Positions 43,653 to 54,293 of a DNA stretch of 64,000 nucleotides are shown here, piece after piece. How positions within the stretch are numbered: position 1 is the first letter of the stretch; each line of letters opens with the position of its first letter. The notes under the pieces were generated by a model that did not search any database, had not been told where the DNA came from, and worked only from the letters and a program-made list of their open reading frames with translations. Origin of the DNA: Mammaliicoccus lentus (lineage in GTDB: Bacteria; Bacillota; Bacilli; Staphylococcales; Staphylococcaceae); contig NZ_PPRS01000018.1 in NCBI RefSeq assembly GCF_002902755.1, positions 1-64,000 of the forward strand, given 5' to 3'. A program made the position numbers and the translations under genes.

Positions 43653-43678
43653 GTGGTGAGACATTAGTTTCTAGATTG

Positions 43679-43730
43679 AAAAAGCCTCCTAATCCGTTAG
43701 ATTTTTAATTAATGGATTAGGAGGCTTTTT
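43679..43730. terminator. Bidirectional terminator with 'taatccgttaga' core
   Basis: A 16-bp stem (about 43680-43695 with 43713-43728) is flanked by A and T runs between convergent genes. It is the same hairpin type as at 29411-29450. Confidence 0.9.
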
Positions 43731-43740
43731 ACTTAAATTA

Positions 43741-44016
43741 TTATTTCTTTAATACGTCGTGTGTGCTTTGGTCTTTGTCCATAACGTCTTTCACATATGG
43801 ACATACAGGGTCTATAACTTTGCCTTCGTTTCGGGCCTTGTCAATAACAGTGTCTACTAACTTTCTAGCTGTTCCTTGTCCACGTAGTGACGGGTCTACA
43901 AACGTGTGATCAACTACGAGAACATTACCATCTGAATCATGATACGTGATTTCAGCATCAAATTGATCTTCTGATTCTCCAACATAGAACTTGTTCGTAC
44001 CTTGTTTAATTTCCAT
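43741..44016 (-). CDS. Small GNAT-like acetyltransferase (YidJ type)
   Basis: A 91-residue single-domain protein of the short GNAT group: TFVDPSLRGQGTARKLVDTV (about residues 38-57) holds the acetyl-CoA loop, then GKVIDPVCPYVKDVM. Such short acetyltransferase-like proteins are widespread and mostly uncharacterised. ATG 44016 lies after AAGGAGTG. Confidence 0.8.
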   Translation of the reverse strand: MEIKQGTNKFYVGESEDQFDAEITYHDSDGNVLVVDHTFVDPSLRGQGTARKLVDTVIDKARNEGKVIDPVCPYVKDVMDKDQSTHDVLKK

Positions 44017-44039
44017 TGCAAACACACTCCTTATAAAAG

Positions 44040-44966
44040 TTATTTACCTAAAACATCATCAATTGGTGGTACTACTTGCTTCTTACGTGATACCACGCCA
44101 GCTAATAATGCTTGGTTGTTTTCTAATTTAGTACTGAATGCTTTTTCAACAGCTTGTTGTTCTTTACCTAGAGCAATAACTGTTGAATCACTATTTAGTA
44201 TATCAGTGATGATGAATACAAATAAATCATACTGCTCATTAGCAATGATTTTATTGATTTCATTTTCAACATCTTCTTTGATTTCTAATACTTCATTAAC
44301 ATCAACTGTGTTAACTTGAGCAACTCTAACAACTTTATCATCCATATTGAAAGATTTAGCATCCATATTTAATAGGAATTCTGGTGATTTACCTTTAACA
44401 GATGCACCAGCTTTAAGCATCTCTAGACCATATTCATTTAAATCAACATTGGCAATTTTCGCTAATGCTTCACTTGCTTTAATATCTTCTTCAGTACATG
44501 TAGGAGATTTAAATAATAAAGTGTCTGAAATAATTGCTGAAATCATTAAACCAGCAATTTCTGGTTTGATTTCGATGTTATGTTCTTCATACATTTTTTT
44601 AAGGATTGTCGTTGTACACCCAACAGGCTCTGCTCTGTAGTATAAAGGTGCAGCTGTTTCAAAATTGCTAATTCTGTGATGATCAACCACCATAGTAACT
44701 GTAGCGTCTGCAATATCATCAGCACTTTGTTGGAATTCATTGTGATCAACTAGGATAACTTCTCTATCTTTTACAGAAGTTTCTAATAGTGATGGTGCTT
44801 CTACTTTGAAGTAATCTAAAGCGAATTGTGTTTCGTCAGATACTTCTCCTAATCTTAATGCTTCTACATCATTACCTAATTCTTTTTGTAAGTCTTGCAT
44901 TACTAAAGCTGAAGCAATAGTATCTGTGTCAGGATTTTTATGTCCAAAAATTAATGTATTTACCAA
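44040..44966 (-). CDS. ppaC: Manganese-dependent inorganic pyrophosphatase
   Basis: A 308-residue family II pyrophosphatase of the DHH superfamily. Metal motifs are visible: [14 protein letters not shown] near the N-terminus, [10 protein letters not shown] and [10 protein letters not shown], with a C-terminal SRKKQVVPP substrate clamp. It hydrolyses pyrophosphate in the cytoplasm. The start is TTG 44966, eight bases after AAAAGGAG; the eight extra open codons upstream overlap the RBS. Confidence 0.95.
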   Translation of the reverse strand: MVNTLIFGHKNPDTDTIASALVMQDLQKELGNDVEALRLGEVSDETQFALDYFKVEAPSLLETSVKDREVILVDHNEFQQSADDIADATVTMVVDHHRISNFETAAPLYYRAEPVGCTTTILKKMYEEHNIEIKPEIAGLMISAIISDTLLFKSPTCTEEDIKASEALAKIANVDLNEYGLEMLKAGASVKGKSPEFLLNMDAKSFNMDDKVVRVAQVNTVDVNEVLEIKEDVENEINKIIANEQYDLFVFIITDILNSDSTVIALGKEQQAVEKAFSTKLENNQALLAGVVSRKKQVVPPIDDVLGK

Positions 44967-45024
44967 TGTGAATTCTCCTTTTACTATCATTATTCTAATA
45001 TTTATTTTAACACGAACGAAACGT

Positions 45025-45573
45025 CTATTCTACAACAGCGCCTAGACTATTTTCAAAATGTGTAAGCGCCCAATCATGCCCAGCTTGATTGAAAGATGCC
45101 ACGCAATTTTTTGGAATATAAATTTGATAATTAAGGTTGTAAGCATCGACAGCAGTATGTAAAACACAAATATCAGTACATACGCCAACAATTTCTATTG
45201 TATCAATATTGCGCTCTCTTAAAAGGCTATCTAAATTAGTTCCATAAAATGCGCTATATCTAGTTTTATCAATCCAAAATACATTTTTTTGATTTTTAAT
45301 TTGTTCATATTGAGGTTTTAATGATTGATATAAATCACGACCTTCAGTACCTACGATATTGTGTGGCGGAAATAATTTAGTTTCAGGATGATAAGGGTCG
45401 TCTTTATGATGATAATCCATTAAATAGAATATATTTTCGTCATTTTTATTATATGAGTCAATTTTACTAAATATATTGTCTTCGATTACTTGTCCCGGCT
45501 CACCACAAGTTAAGTTACCATTTTCTGCTACGAAATCATTTGAATAATCCACTACTATTAATGCTTTCTTCAA
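45025..45573 (-). CDS. pncA: Isochorismatase-family hydrolase, nicotinamidase-like
   Basis: A 182-residue cysteine hydrolase. The triad is visible: VVDYSNDF (Asp9), [10 protein letters not shown] (Lys) and [11 protein letters not shown] (Cys about residue 133). Metal-ligand residues lie in [13 protein letters not shown]. Best fit is nicotinamidase, converting nicotinamide to nicotinate, which would feed PncB and NadE encoded 12 kb away. Other isochorismatase-like activities remain possible. Confidence 0.75.
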   Translation of the reverse strand: MKKALIVVDYSNDFVAENGNLTCGEPGQVIEDNIFSKIDSYNKNDENIFYLMDYHHKDDPYHPETKLFPPHNIVGTEGRDLYQSLKPQYEQIKNQKNVFWIDKTRYSAFYGTNLDSLLRERNIDTIEIVGVCTDICVLHTAVDAYNLNYQIYIPKNCVASFNQAGHDWALTHFENSLGAVVE

Positions 45574-45662
45574 AATAATATCCCCCTAATTGTTTATATT
45601 TAATAATCGGTGTAATATGTTTATAAGAAAAGTATACGCTAAATCAAGGTGGTTTTGAAGTT

Positions 45663-46790
45663 ATGACTAGAACAATTAATGTTGCGAATTATGGTGCCAA
45701 AGGTAAATCTGGTGTTCTAGATACTTTAGGGATTCAACTCGCTTTATTTGAAGCGAGAAAAGGACCAGTAACTGTTTATATACCTAAAGGTGAGTACCAC
45801 ATTTTATATGAACTTGTGATTTATCGTAATACAAATCTTATATTACACGATGATGCTACATTAATAAGAAAATCTCCTAGCGCTATGTTGAAAAATGGAC
45901 ACAGTTTTAAGAAATATTATGGTTATGAAGGACATGGCAATATTAATATAATTGGTGGCACTTTTGATGCATATGGTCATACTAATAATACTAATAACAC
46001 GATTATGTCGATTGGTCATGCTAAGAATATTCAGATTCATGATGTCACGTTTAAAAATGTTGTAGGGGGACACGCTATTGATGCCTGTGGTTTGGATGGA
46101 TTTTATGTGACGAATAGTCATTTTCTAGGTTTTAGAGATGATAGTGGCACAAGATCTTTCAGTGAAGCTATCCAAATTGATATACAAACAGAAGGAGCAT
46201 TCCCTAAATTTGGTGCAACAGATGGTACGGTTACAAAGAATGTAATAATAGAAAATTGTTATTTTGGAAATTCCGGAGATATGAATATGTCTGCATGGAA
46301 TAGAGCTATTGGGTCACATGCAAGTATGTATGATTGCTTTTATGAAAACATACATATACAAAATAATAGATTTGATGGGTTGGGAGATTATGCAGTAACA
46401 ATGCTTAAATCAAAAGAAACTACGATTACAAATAACTACTTTGTTAATTGTGAGGGTGGCATTCGTTATTTAGCAGTGCCAAAAGGTAAGTATTCTATGG
46501 ATATCAATAAAGTAGATAAAGGTGCACAGTCTGGTTCCACATTGTTAATAGGTAACAATAAGTTTGAAAATATTAAATCAAAACAAAGTATTCTTATAAA
46601 AAGTTATGAAAAAGCAATCAATAAAGATATTTATATTTATGATAATAAATTCATTGATAAAATATCTGATAAAATTCAATTTATTTACGCCTCAGATATC
46701 TATTTGTATAATAATTTTAATTTATCGCAAATTAAACAAAAAAATGTAGAGCGACTTAATGAAATTATAAAAGGAACTGAAAATAAATAA
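45663..46790 (+). CDS. Right-handed beta-helix protein (pectate-lyase-like fold)
   Basis: A 375-residue protein that opens like pectate lyase superfamily members (INVANYGAKGKSGVLDTLGIQLAL). A parallel beta-helix of N-rich rungs follows (NINIIGGTFDAYGHT, NVIIENCYFGNSGDM, TTITNNYFVNCEGG). No signal peptide, so either cytoplasmic or released another way. Relatives include polysaccharide lyases and phage tail-spike domains, but no phage genes are near. Substrate unknown. Confidence 0.7.
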   Translation: MTRTINVANYGAKGKSGVLDTLGIQLALFEARKGPVTVYIPKGEYHILYELVIYRNTNLILHDDATLIRKSPSAMLKNGHSFKKYYGYEGHGNINIIGGTFDAYGHTNNTNNTIMSIGHAKNIQIHDVTFKNVVGGHAIDACGLDGFYVTNSHFLGFRDDSGTRSFSEAIQIDIQTEGAFPKFGATDGTVTKNVIIENCYFGNSGDMNMSAWNRAIGSHASMYDCFYENIHIQNNRFDGLGDYAVTMLKSKETTITNNYFVNCEGGIRYLAVPKGKYSMDINKVDKGAQSGSTLLIGNNKFENIKSKQSILIKSYEKAINKDIYIYDNKFIDKISDKIQFIYASDIYLYNNFNLSQIKQKNVERLNEIIKGTENK

Positions 46791-46801
46791 TATTAAGATA
46801 T

Positions 46802-46839
46802 AAAAAATGCTCACAATCCCAAGGTTGTGAGCATTTTTT
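46802..46839. terminator. Bidirectional terminator, beta-helix gene / pheA
   Basis: AAAAAATGCTCACAA (46802-46816) pairs with TTGTGAGCATTTTTT (46825-46839), between convergent genes. Confidence 0.9.
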
Positions 46840-46865
46840 ATATTATTTAATTCTATATGTAAAAT

Positions 46866-47675
46866 CTATATATCTTTATTAAAATTACCTAACACGTTAA
46901 CTTTGAAATCTAATGTTTTTAATATTGTAATTACTTTCCTCATTTCTACGTCATCAGCGCTACAATCAGCTTGCACGAAGAAGTGATACATGCCTAATTT
47001 TGTTTTTAAAGGACGTGATTCAATCCATGATAAGTTAATGTTAAATAAAGCGAATGTATTTAAAATGCTTGCTAATAAGCCTGGTTTGTCTTCATCAGGT
47101 GTTATAAGTAAGATGCTATCTGTCGCTTTTTCAACTCGTTTTTGTTCAGAGGAAAGCACTAAAAATCTAGTTGTGTTATGTGGATAGTCTTCAATATGTG
47201 TTGCTAATGCGATAACATCATTGCGATCTTTTTCTAATCCCATTGGTGCAATTGCTCCAGTGTGCTCATCTATTTCATCTAAACTTTGCACAGTACTGTT
47301 TGAGTAACGATATTTAAATTGATGTTTTGTTATAAATTTTGATGTTTGATTAATAGCAGGGGCAATTGATACAACTTCTTTAATATCTTCTATATTTGTA
47401 CCTTCTTTAACGTATAGTGAAAAAGCTATGTCTAAATGTAGTTCATCGATAACATGAACTTTTTGTTCTGTTAGTGTATCAGCAATAATATTAATTGTAC
47501 CTTCTATTGAATTTTCAATAGGGGCAATAGCTATACTATCTTTATCTGATTCAATTGCTTTTACAACTTCATATAAGTTAGATTGTGGTATGTAATCAGT
47601 AATATTTTCATTTTTATAATTTAATGCTGCCATATGTGAGAATGTCCCAGTAGGACCTAGATAGTATAATTTCAT
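46866..47675 (-). CDS. pheA: Prephenate dehydratase
   Basis: A 269-residue monofunctional enzyme. The PDT domain begins LYYLGPTGTFSHMAALN and includes the IAPIENSIEGTI motif near residue 65. The C-terminal ACT regulatory domain carries WIESRPLKTKLGMYHFFVQ, the ESRP phenylalanine-binding motif, so feedback inhibition is expected. It converts prephenate to phenylpyruvate. It follows nos by 14 bp, an arrangement known from S. aureus. RBS AAAGGAAG. Confidence 0.95.
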   Translation of the reverse strand: MKLYYLGPTGTFSHMAALNYKNENITDYIPQSNLYEVVKAIESDKDSIAIAPIENSIEGTINIIADTLTEQKVHVIDELHLDIAFSLYVKEGTNIEDIKEVVSIAPAINQTSKFITKHQFKYRYSNSTVQSLDEIDEHTGAIAPMGLEKDRNDVIALATHIEDYPHNTTRFLVLSSEQKRVEKATDSILLITPDEDKPGLLASILNTFALFNINLSWIESRPLKTKLGMYHFFVQADCSADDVEMRKVITILKTLDFKVNVLGNFNKDI

Positions 47676-47689
47676 AAAATTCTTCCTTT

Positions 47690-48748
47690 CTAATGAAATG
47701 GACATTTATTGCCTTTCTTTTTATATAAAAAATTTGGACTTCTTGTTTCATTATCATATCCTTTATGATAATTATGTACAAGAGATGGTGACAATGGTGG
47801 GGCAAGCCAGCTCCATTTCCCAGTAACTTTACGATTTTTATTTTCTTCATTTTCTTCAAATTTCTTGAACTGTTTTGATGCTGTGTAATGGTCAACTATG
47901 GATACACCAGCTTCTTTAAATGAATGGTAAACAGCATAATTAAATTCAACTAATGCTCTATCTCTCCAATAACTAGTGGTCTTAGTAGTATCAAGGTTTA
48001 ATGCATTAGCAATATCTTTTAGTTTGTCGTAACGATATTCATCAGTAAAATTACGTACGCCAATTTCCGTCTCCATATACCAACCGTTAAAAGGAGCGGT
48101 GTGATAATAAAGGCCACCGATTTCTAAATCCATATTTGAAATGATTGGAACAGCGTACCATTTTAAGCCGAGTTGCTCTAAAAGGGGATACTCATCATGT
48201 TTAATAAGTATTTCTTTTATGAGATTGTCTTTATAAATATGATAATTTAATGGTTGTTGTTTATAACGATATATTAAAGGTAATAAATCAAAATCAGTGT
48301 GATCACTTTTCCAATTTAAATGTTCAGCTAATTGAGTAATATTTTTTGATTTTGGATCACCCTTATTTTCGTAACCTGCATATCTAATGAGTTGTTCATT
48401 TTTAATTTCAAAGTCATTTGAATAAATACTAATTAATGGTCTGATTTTTCCGTTGTTGGTAGCTATTTCAATATGATTTTCTATAGAGTGGACAAAATCT
48501 ATTTCATTATCAATAAAGCGCATGTCTCTAACATTTAATTTATCCCAAAACAGTCTTCCAATACATCTATTAGAGTTTCTCCACGCAACTTTAGCACCGT
48601 ATATTAACTCATCTGTTGTATGTTTATAAGTGTTTGTTTCATTTATTTCATTGATTATTTGTTGGATTCTTTTCTTTGTTTCTTCGTTATCGATATTTAA
48701 TTCTTGATGCATAGATTTAATAAAAGCAGTCGCTTTTTCCTGTAACAT
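47690..48748 (-). CDS. nos: Bacterial nitric oxide synthase oxygenase
   Basis: A 352-residue NOS oxygenase without a reductase domain. The haem-ligand cysteine is in [13 protein letters not shown] (about residue 62), and [19 protein letters not shown] is the conserved substrate and pterin region. It makes NO from arginine using external reductases and supports oxidative-stress tolerance and respiration in staphylococci. The start is the ATG at 48748 after AGAGGTG; the open frame extends 24 codons further without an RBS. Confidence 0.96.
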   Translation of the reverse strand: MLQEKATAFIKSMHQELNIDNEETKKRIQQIINEINETNTYKHTTDELIYGAKVAWRNSNRCIGRLFWDKLNVRDMRFIDNEIDFVHSIENHIEIATNNGKIRPLISIYSNDFEIKNEQLIRYAGYENKGDPKSKNITQLAEHLNWKSDHTDFDLLPLIYRYKQQPLNYHIYKDNLIKEILIKHDEYPLLEQLGLKWYAVPIISNMDLEIGGLYYHTAPFNGWYMETEIGVRNFTDEYRYDKLKDIANALNLDTTKTTSYWRDRALVEFNYAVYHSFKEAGVSIVDHYTASKQFKKFEENEENKNRKVTGKWSWLAPPLSPSLVHNYHKGYDNETRSPNFLYKKKGNKCPFH

Positions 48749-48767
48749 ATTAACACCTCTATGTTCT

Positions 48768-48795
48768 AGTATAAGCGACTGCATATTTTTAACAA
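48768..48795 (-). promoter_or_regulatory. Probable nos promoter
   Basis: On the minus strand TTGTTA (48795-48790), 16-bp spacer, TATACT (48773-48768), inside the 65-bp gap after hisIE. It lets nos-pheA be expressed apart from his, but no terminator is seen before it. Confidence 0.6.
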
Positions 48796-48813
48796 TATTT
48801 GATTTATGACAAT

Positions 48814-49446
48814 TTACCAATTTTTTATATCGTTTCGTTCACCTTTAAAATTTCCTGATTTTTTATGACGTTCAGATAGTACTTCTTTTACTTCTTCTAT
48901 TGATACGCCTCTATCATGAAGTATGACAAATAGGTGATACAATACATCGGCCACCTCATTTTTAAGTTCTTCATTATCTTGTTTCATTGAAGCAATGACA
49001 ACTTCAAATGATTCTTCGCCAAACTTTTTAGTGATTTTTTCAATACCTTCATTTAATAAATATTGTGTATAAGATTGAGAACGGTTTGATTGAACACTTT
49101 CTTGAATAGTTTCTTCTAAAGATTCTATAGAAAAAGGCTCATCGGTATTAAAGCAACTTTGCGAACCTGTGTGGCACGTCGGACCATCTGGGTTAACTTG
49201 AATTAAAAGTGTATCATCATCACAGTCTAAATTTATGTCTATCACATGTTGAATATGATTTGATGATTCACCTTTTTTCCAAAGGCGTTCTTTACTTCTT
49301 GAATAAAACCAACAAACTTTATCTTGAACTGTTAAATTAAAAGCTTCCTCATTCATATAGCCAAGCATCAACACTTGTCCTGTTTTATAATGTTGCAATA
49401 TAGCTGGTAGTAATCCTTTAGAAAAATCTGGGGAAAGGTTATTCAT
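48814..49446 (-). CDS. hisIE: Bifunctional phosphoribosyl-AMP cyclohydrolase / phosphoribosyl-ATP pyrophosphatase
   Basis: A 210-residue fusion. HisI domain (about 1-115) with [21 protein letters not shown] and [11 protein letters not shown] metal and catalytic motifs. HisE domain (about 120-210) with [19 protein letters not shown] and [11 protein letters not shown]. It performs histidine steps 2 and 3. Last gene of the his run; overlaps hisF by four bases. Confidence 0.95.
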   Translation of the reverse strand: MNNLSPDFSKGLLPAILQHYKTGQVLMLGYMNEEAFNLTVQDKVCWFYSRSKERLWKKGESSNHIQHVIDINLDCDDDTLLIQVNPDGPTCHTGSQSCFNTDEPFSIESLEETIQESVQSNRSQSYTQYLLNEGIEKITKKFGEESFEVVIASMKQDNEELKNEVADVLYHLFVILHDRGVSIEEVKEVLSERHKKSGNFKGERNDIKNW

Positions 49447-50201
49447 CTCACGTCAACTCCTTCTTTTGCTAAATGAGATTTAACAGCTTGAACTGTCGTT
49501 TCTTTATCATGAAAAATACTTGCTGCTAAACCAGCTGATACATCAGTTTGTTTGAATAAATCTACAAAGTGTTGACTGTTTCCGCCACCACCTGAAGCGA
49601 TGATAGGTATAGAAACATGTTTCTTAATCTCGCTAAGCAAAGTATGGTCAAAACCTTGTTTAACACCATCATAATCCATACTTGTGACTAATAGTTCACC
49701 TGCACCTAAAGATTCAACTTCTTCAACCCAATCTAACACACGTTTATTAGTTCTTTTCTTTCCACCATGTGTATAACAATACCAATCTTGTTTATCATCT
49801 TCCCATTTAGCATCAATAGCTATACAAATGCATTGCTTTCCAAATTTTTCACTTGCTTCTTTAATAAAAGATGGATTGTTAAGAGCGCTAGAATTTAGTG
49901 AAATTTTATCAGCGCCATGGTTAAGTAGCGATGATATATCATCTATAGTACTTATACCGCCACCGATTGTTAAAGGAATGAATAACTTAGATGCAGTTTC
50001 AGAAATAATATCTAACATCATTTGATGTCCATTTTCAGTTTTAGAAATATCTAAAAAGACAAGTTCATCTGCAGCTTCGTTATTATAGTATTCAGCTAAC
50101 TCAACAGGGTTGCCGATATCTCTTAAACCTTTAAATTGAACGCCTTTAACGACACGCCCATCTTTTACGTCTAAGCATGGGATTATTCTTTTCTTTATCA
50201 T
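49443..50201 (-). CDS. hisF: Imidazole glycerol phosphate synthase, cyclase subunit HisF
   Basis: A 252-residue TIM barrel beginning [20 protein letters not shown], with catalytic Asp11 in CLDV and the partner Asp in [14 protein letters not shown]. It works with HisH to form IGP and AICAR. It overlaps hisA by four bases and hisIE by four. The start is the ATG at 50201 after GGGAGGGC. Confidence 0.97.
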   Translation of the reverse strand: MIKKRIIPCLDVKDGRVVKGVQFKGLRDIGNPVELAEYYNNEAADELVFLDISKTENGHQMMLDIISETASKLFIPLTIGGGISTIDDISSLLNHGADKISLNSSALNNPSFIKEASEKFGKQCICIAIDAKWEDDKQDWYCYTHGGKKRTNKRVLDWVEEVESLGAGELLVTSMDYDGVKQGFDHTLLSEIKKHVSIPIIASGGGGNSQHFVDLFKQTDVSAGLAASIFHDKETTVQAVKSHLAKEGVDVR

Positions 50202-50902
50202 GAAATGCCCTCCCAAAATGAATCTGTATTTGCTGCTTTTCCGACAATCGCTGCGTGAACATTTAATCTTTCTAGTTGTTCAATGTCTTGTTTGCTACGA
50301 ATACCACCAGAAGCAATAATTGGTATATTAGTCGAGGTTACGAGACGCCCAGTGAGTTCAAAGTTAGGGCCTGATAATTTACCGTCTTTGGAAATGTCTG
50401 TATAAATAATGCCACCTAGTGGTAAGCCATCAATTTGCGTAATAAATTCAAATAAATTGATACCGGCATCGTCAATCCATCCATTTAATTTAATTTCTTC
50501 AACATAAGCATCAACAGATAAGTAAATTTTGCCAGGATATCTATGCGCAATTTCAGATAGCCAATTTATATCGCTTATACCTTTAGTACCTACAATAATG
50601 TATTCAATCCCTTTATCGAAATAGGCGTCTATCGTTTCAAGTGTTCGAATGCCACCGCCAACTTCTATAGGTAAATCTGTTAAATGTACGAGTTGTTCTA
50701 TGTAGTCTGATTCAGTAGGTTGTTGATTTTTTGCACCAATTAAATCTATTACGTGAATTCTAGACACGCTTTTGAATTGTGAGTAAAATTTAATTGCTTC
50801 TTCAGCTGTTCTATTCATAGATTCTTTAGAGTCATATTTTCCTTCTGTAAGTCTTACATTTGTTGAATCAATTAAGTCAATTGCTGGCCAAATTTCAATC
50901 AT
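50198..50902 (-). CDS. hisA: ProFAR isomerase HisA
   Basis: A 234-residue TIM barrel with [18 protein letters not shown] at the start and [16 protein letters not shown] at the second catalytic Asp. It isomerises ProFAR to PRFAR. It overlaps hisH by eight bases and hisF by four. Normal length, motifs intact. Confidence 0.96.
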   Translation of the reverse strand: MIEIWPAIDLIDSTNVRLTEGKYDSKESMNRTAEEAIKFYSQFKSVSRIHVIDLIGAKNQQPTESDYIEQLVHLTDLPIEVGGGIRTLETIDAYFDKGIEYIIVGTKGISDINWLSEIAHRYPGKIYLSVDAYVEEIKLNGWIDDAGINLFEFITQIDGLPLGGIIYTDISKDGKLSGPNFELTGRLVTSTNIPIIASGGIRSKQDIEQLERLNVHAAIVGKAANTDSFWEGIS

Positions 50903-51476
50903 GTAAAAAACCTTCCTTCAAAGCTTTGTCTAGTATTTTTAGTCCAAAATCACCGCTTTTTTCTGGGTGAAATTGTATACCGATAATATTTTCTTTTTGA
51001 ACAATCGCTGTTATAGATTGACCATAATCGGCTGTCGCTACAATAGGTAAATCAGTTGTTACATGGTAAGAATGAATAAAGTAAACATCTTTATTTAGTA
51101 ATGGATGAGTACTCTGTAAAGTGTTCCAACCTAAATGTGGAACAGGGTAGGGACTGCTAATAGGAACAACTTTGCCTTCTAGTAATCCTAGTCCTTTAGT
51201 TGAACCTTCTTCACTAAATTCAAATAACACTTGCATACCTAAGCAAATACCTATAATACGATGACTATCTTTAATGTCGTGAATTACACGATCAAGTCCA
51301 CTTTTTTGAAGTTGCAACATCGCGTCTTTAAAATGCCCAACGCCTGGTAATATAACGTGAGTACTTGATTTAATCATTTTTTCATCTGATGTTAGTACAG
51401 CATCGTAACCTAAATTTAGCAATGCGCGTTCTATATTTTTAATATTACCTAAACCATAATCGATTATCGCAATCAT
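50895..51476 (-). CDS. hisH: Imidazole glycerol phosphate synthase, glutaminase subunit HisH
   Basis: A 193-residue class I glutamine amidotransferase. Nucleophile Cys in [11 protein letters not shown] (about residue 78) and the His-Glu pair in [13 protein letters not shown] near residue 172. It supplies ammonia to HisF. Its ATG overlaps the hisB stop by four bases. Confidence 0.96.
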   Translation of the reverse strand: MIAIIDYGLGNIKNIERALLNLGYDAVLTSDEKMIKSSTHVILPGVGHFKDAMLQLQKSGLDRVIHDIKDSHRIIGICLGMQVLFEFSEEGSTKGLGLLEGKVVPISSPYPVPHLGWNTLQSTHPLLNKDVYFIHSYHVTTDLPIVATADYGQSITAIVQKENIIGIQFHPEKSGDFGLKILDKALKEGFLHD

Positions 51477-52051
51477 TCGATCACACCTTTAGAAGAAGGG
51501 ATACCTTCATAATCATTTGCACTTAAAGAAATCTTAAGACTTCTAGCAAAAGCTTTAAAGATACCTTCTATTTCGTGGTGTGTATTTCCTCCTCTTAATA
51601 AATCAATGTGGGTCGTAAGACGAGCATTAATGACAAGTCCTCTAAAAAATTCTTCAACAAGTTCAGTATCAAATGTACCAACTTTTTCTCTTGAGAATTC
51701 AGCATTGAAAGATAAATAAGGACGACCACTAATATCAGTTACAGCACGCGCTAATGTTTCATCCATCGGGATATAGAATGAACCATATCTTGCAAATGAC
51801 TGCTTATCTTTAATAGCTTCAAGTAATAATTGTCCGATAACTATACCGATGTCTTCAACAGTATGGTGGTCATCTACGTAAGTATCTCCATCTACTTCTA
51901 TGTTTAATGAGATACCACTGTGGAAGCTAAACAAAGTTAACATATGGTCTAAAAAACCTACACCGGTATTAATATTTGTTTCGGTATTTTCAAAAGATAA
52001 TTCGATATCAATATTAGTTTCTTTAGTTGTTCTTTTCTTGCGATAAGTCAT
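51473..52051 (-). CDS. hisB: Imidazoleglycerol-phosphate dehydratase HisB
   Basis: A 192-residue manganese enzyme with two half-domains: GVGFLDHMLTLFSFHSG and DDHHTVEDIGI in the first, THIDLLRGGNTHHEIEGIFK in the second. Monofunctional, with no phosphatase domain, as usual in Firmicutes. Its start (ATG 52051 after GGAGG) lies inside the end of hisC (29-base overlap). Confidence 0.96.
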   Translation of the reverse strand: MTYRKKRTTKETNIDIELSFENTETNINTGVGFLDHMLTLFSFHSGISLNIEVDGDTYVDDHHTVEDIGIVIGQLLLEAIKDKQSFARYGSFYIPMDETLARAVTDISGRPYLSFNAEFSREKVGTFDTELVEEFFRGLVINARLTTHIDLLRGGNTHHEIEGIFKAFARSLKISLSANDYEGIPSSKGVIE

Positions 52052-53033
52052 ATGATTTCCTCCAGTCAATTACAATTTGTTCTAATTCATTCAATTGGTG
52101 TTCAGTAGCGATAGAATAACGTACAGTATGTGACATTCTATTGTCATCATAAAATCTAGGGAAGAATCCGTTACTGTAAATGTATTCTCCTAAATCATTT
52201 GCTAAGTCACCATACGTTAATACAAAGTTTGTCTTAGAAGGTATAACATGGATGATATCACTCACATGTTCTTCAAATATATCGCGCAATTGTATGCTTA
52301 AATTTCTCTGTCTGTTTATTAACGATTGAACCCGATCTGTATCATCAAATAAAGACTTAGCGATCTGTAAAGTAAGTGTATTTAAAGGATATGGATGAGC
52401 AATACTATTTAATTTTTGGATAGTCTTTTCAGTAGAAATGACAATTCCTACTCTTAAGCCTGCTAAAGCAAAAGCTTTACTCAAAGTTCTCATTTGAATG
52501 ACATGGTCCTCTAAGTCAATTACATATGCATCACCAAAATCCAAATATGCTTCGTCAATTACAAAATATCCTCCGATTTCTTTCATAAGTTGAGAAATCT
52601 CGTTTAAAAATTGTTCAGGATACTGTATGCCTGAAGGATTGTGAGGGACACTCATTATGAAAAATGCTGGTTTAATGCGTCTAATTTCATTTAAGATTTT
52701 ATATAAAGAAAACGTGAAATCAGGTTCTGCATCAACATAATAAATAGGTCGTTTAATTTGTTGAGCGTACGCAGTATACATAAAGAAATCTGGATTTAAA
52801 GTTAGAACAGGGCCTTCAGGTAGAGCAATCATACATTTTTGAATCCACTCATCGGAACCATTAGCTGCAGAAATCTGATTAGGAGATAATCCATAAAAGT
52901 TAGCATAAGATTCAAGAAATGCATCATACTCTTCATCTGGATAGAAATTAAATTCTGATGAAGCAATAATTTCTTTTAATTTTTCTGACTCCATAGCAGG
53001 TATGGGGCTTTCATTTTTATTAATCCTTATCAT
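52023..53033 (-). CDS. hisC: Histidinol-phosphate aminotransferase HisC
   Basis: A 336-residue fold-type I PLP enzyme. Cofactor motifs are SVPHNPSGIQYP, FVIDEAYLDFGDA and RTLSKAFALAGLRVG (Schiff-base Lys). It transaminates imidazole-acetol phosphate. It starts three bases after hisD stops and overlaps hisB at its end. Slightly short of typical HisC (about 350) but motifs are complete. Confidence 0.94.
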   Translation of the reverse strand: MIRINKNESPIPAMESEKLKEIIASSEFNFYPDEEYDAFLESYANFYGLSPNQISAANGSDEWIQKCMIALPEGPVLTLNPDFFMYTAYAQQIKRPIYYVDAEPDFTFSLYKILNEIRRIKPAFFIMSVPHNPSGIQYPEQFLNEISQLMKEIGGYFVIDEAYLDFGDAYVIDLEDHVIQMRTLSKAFALAGLRVGIVISTEKTIQKLNSIAHPYPLNTLTLQIAKSLFDDTDRVQSLINRQRNLSIQLRDIFEEHVSDIIHVIPSKTNFVLTYGDLANDLGEYIYSNGFFPRFYDDNRMSHTVRYSIATEHQLNELEQIVIDWRKSYDLSQEKNN

Positions 53034-53036
53034 ATA

Positions 53037-54293
53037 TCAGTACTCCTTGTTGTTATTTAATCTGATTTCTAGAGATTTTTTATGTTGATATAAGCCTTCC
53101 TCATCAGCAATTTTAATCGCACTAGGTGCTATTTTTTGAAAAGCATGTTCATCTAAATGTATAACAGAATGGCTAGTTAAAAAGTCATTTACTGTTAAAC
53201 CATTTGAGAATCTTGCTGTTTGGTCCGTAGGCAATACGTGACTTGGCCCAGCAGAATAATCTCCGATAGCTTCCGGTGAATATTGACCTAAGAACATTGC
53301 ACCAACATATTTAACTTTGCCTATATATAAACTAGGATCAGTTGTTTGAATGGATAAATGTTCTGGAGCTATATAGTTAACGATATCAATAGTTTCGTTT
53401 GTGTCAACTGTATGAATAGGGTAGTGATAGTCAGAAATACTTTTTTCTATAATCTCTTTTCTTGGAGAAGCATCAATCGCTTTTTGTAAATTTTGGCTTA
53501 CTTTAGTTAAAAATGATTTGTCTGTTGATATAAGAAAAGTTCTTGCTTTCTCGTCATGTTCTGCTTGAGCTAAGATGTCTTGAATGATGTAATCTACATT
53601 AGAATAATCGTCCGCAATAATGGCTATTTCACTAGGACCTGCGATTTGATCAATACCAACGACGCCATATAATAATTGTTTGCTTAAAGATACAAATTGA
53701 TTACCAGGACCTACTATTTTGTCGACTTTTGGAATTGTTTCAGTTCCGTAAGCTAAAGCAGCTATACTTTGTGCACCACCAACTTGGAAGACGCGATTTA
53801 CGCCAGCAATATAACATGCAGCAAGAATAGCTGAATTAATACCATCTTTTTGAGGTGGTGTTACGACTGTAATTTCTTTAACATCTGCAACTTTTGCTAA
53901 TGTTGCAGTCATCAATACAGTAGAAGGGTAACTTGCTTTTCCACCGGGTACATAAATGCCGACTTTTTCAATAGGATGATAAAGTTGGTATGTTTGACCA
54001 GTTGTGACATTTTCATGTTTGATTTTCTGTTGAAATGTTTTAATGTTCTCGTGACTATTCATTAATGCTTGTTTTAATTCTTCAGAAATTAAATTAATGC
54101 TATTTTCTATTTCTTGTTTAGAAACTTCTAAATTTTCTAGTTTAACATTGTCGAATTTCTCATTATATTTAAATAATGCATTATCTTTATTTTCTTTAAC
54201 ATCGTTAATTATATTTTTTACATTTTCAGTATGACTAGCTTCAGTGATACAATCTTGTTCAAATTTTTGTTTGAATTCAGTTTTAGATAGCAT
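53037..54293 (-). CDS. hisD: Histidinol dehydrogenase HisD
   Basis: A 418-residue zinc enzyme for the last two steps to histidine. GPGNQFVSLSKQLLYG and IDQIAGPSEIAIIAD in the middle are the family signature, with the metal His/Asp region in LAQAEHDEKA. The start (ATG 54293 after GGAG) overlaps the hisG end by 11 bases. Confidence 0.96.
   Translation of the reverse strand: MLSKTEFKQKFEQDCITEASHTENVKNIINDVKENKDNALFKYNEKFDNVKLENLEVSKQEIENSINLISEELKQALMNSHENIKTFQQKIKHENVTTGQTYQLYHPIEKVGIYVPGGKASYPSTVLMTATLAKVADVKEITVVTPPQKDGINSAILAACYIAGVNRVFQVGGAQSIAALAYGTETIPKVDKIVGPGNQFVSLSKQLLYGVVGIDQIAGPSEIAIIADDYSNVDYIIQDILAQAEHDEKARTFLISTDKSFLTKVSQNLQKAIDASPRKEIIEKSISDYHYPIHTVDTNETIDIVNYIAPEHLSIQTTDPSLYIGKVKYVGAMFLGQYSPEAIGDYSAGPSHVLPTDQTARFSNGLTVNDFLTSHSVIHLDEHAFQKIAPSAIKIADEEGLYQHKKSLEIRLNNNKEY

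Noticed and set aside
45663..46790. Beta-helix protein as evidence of a prophage
   Set aside because: No structural, lysis, integrase or packaging genes are nearby; flanking genes are ordinary chromosomal genes.
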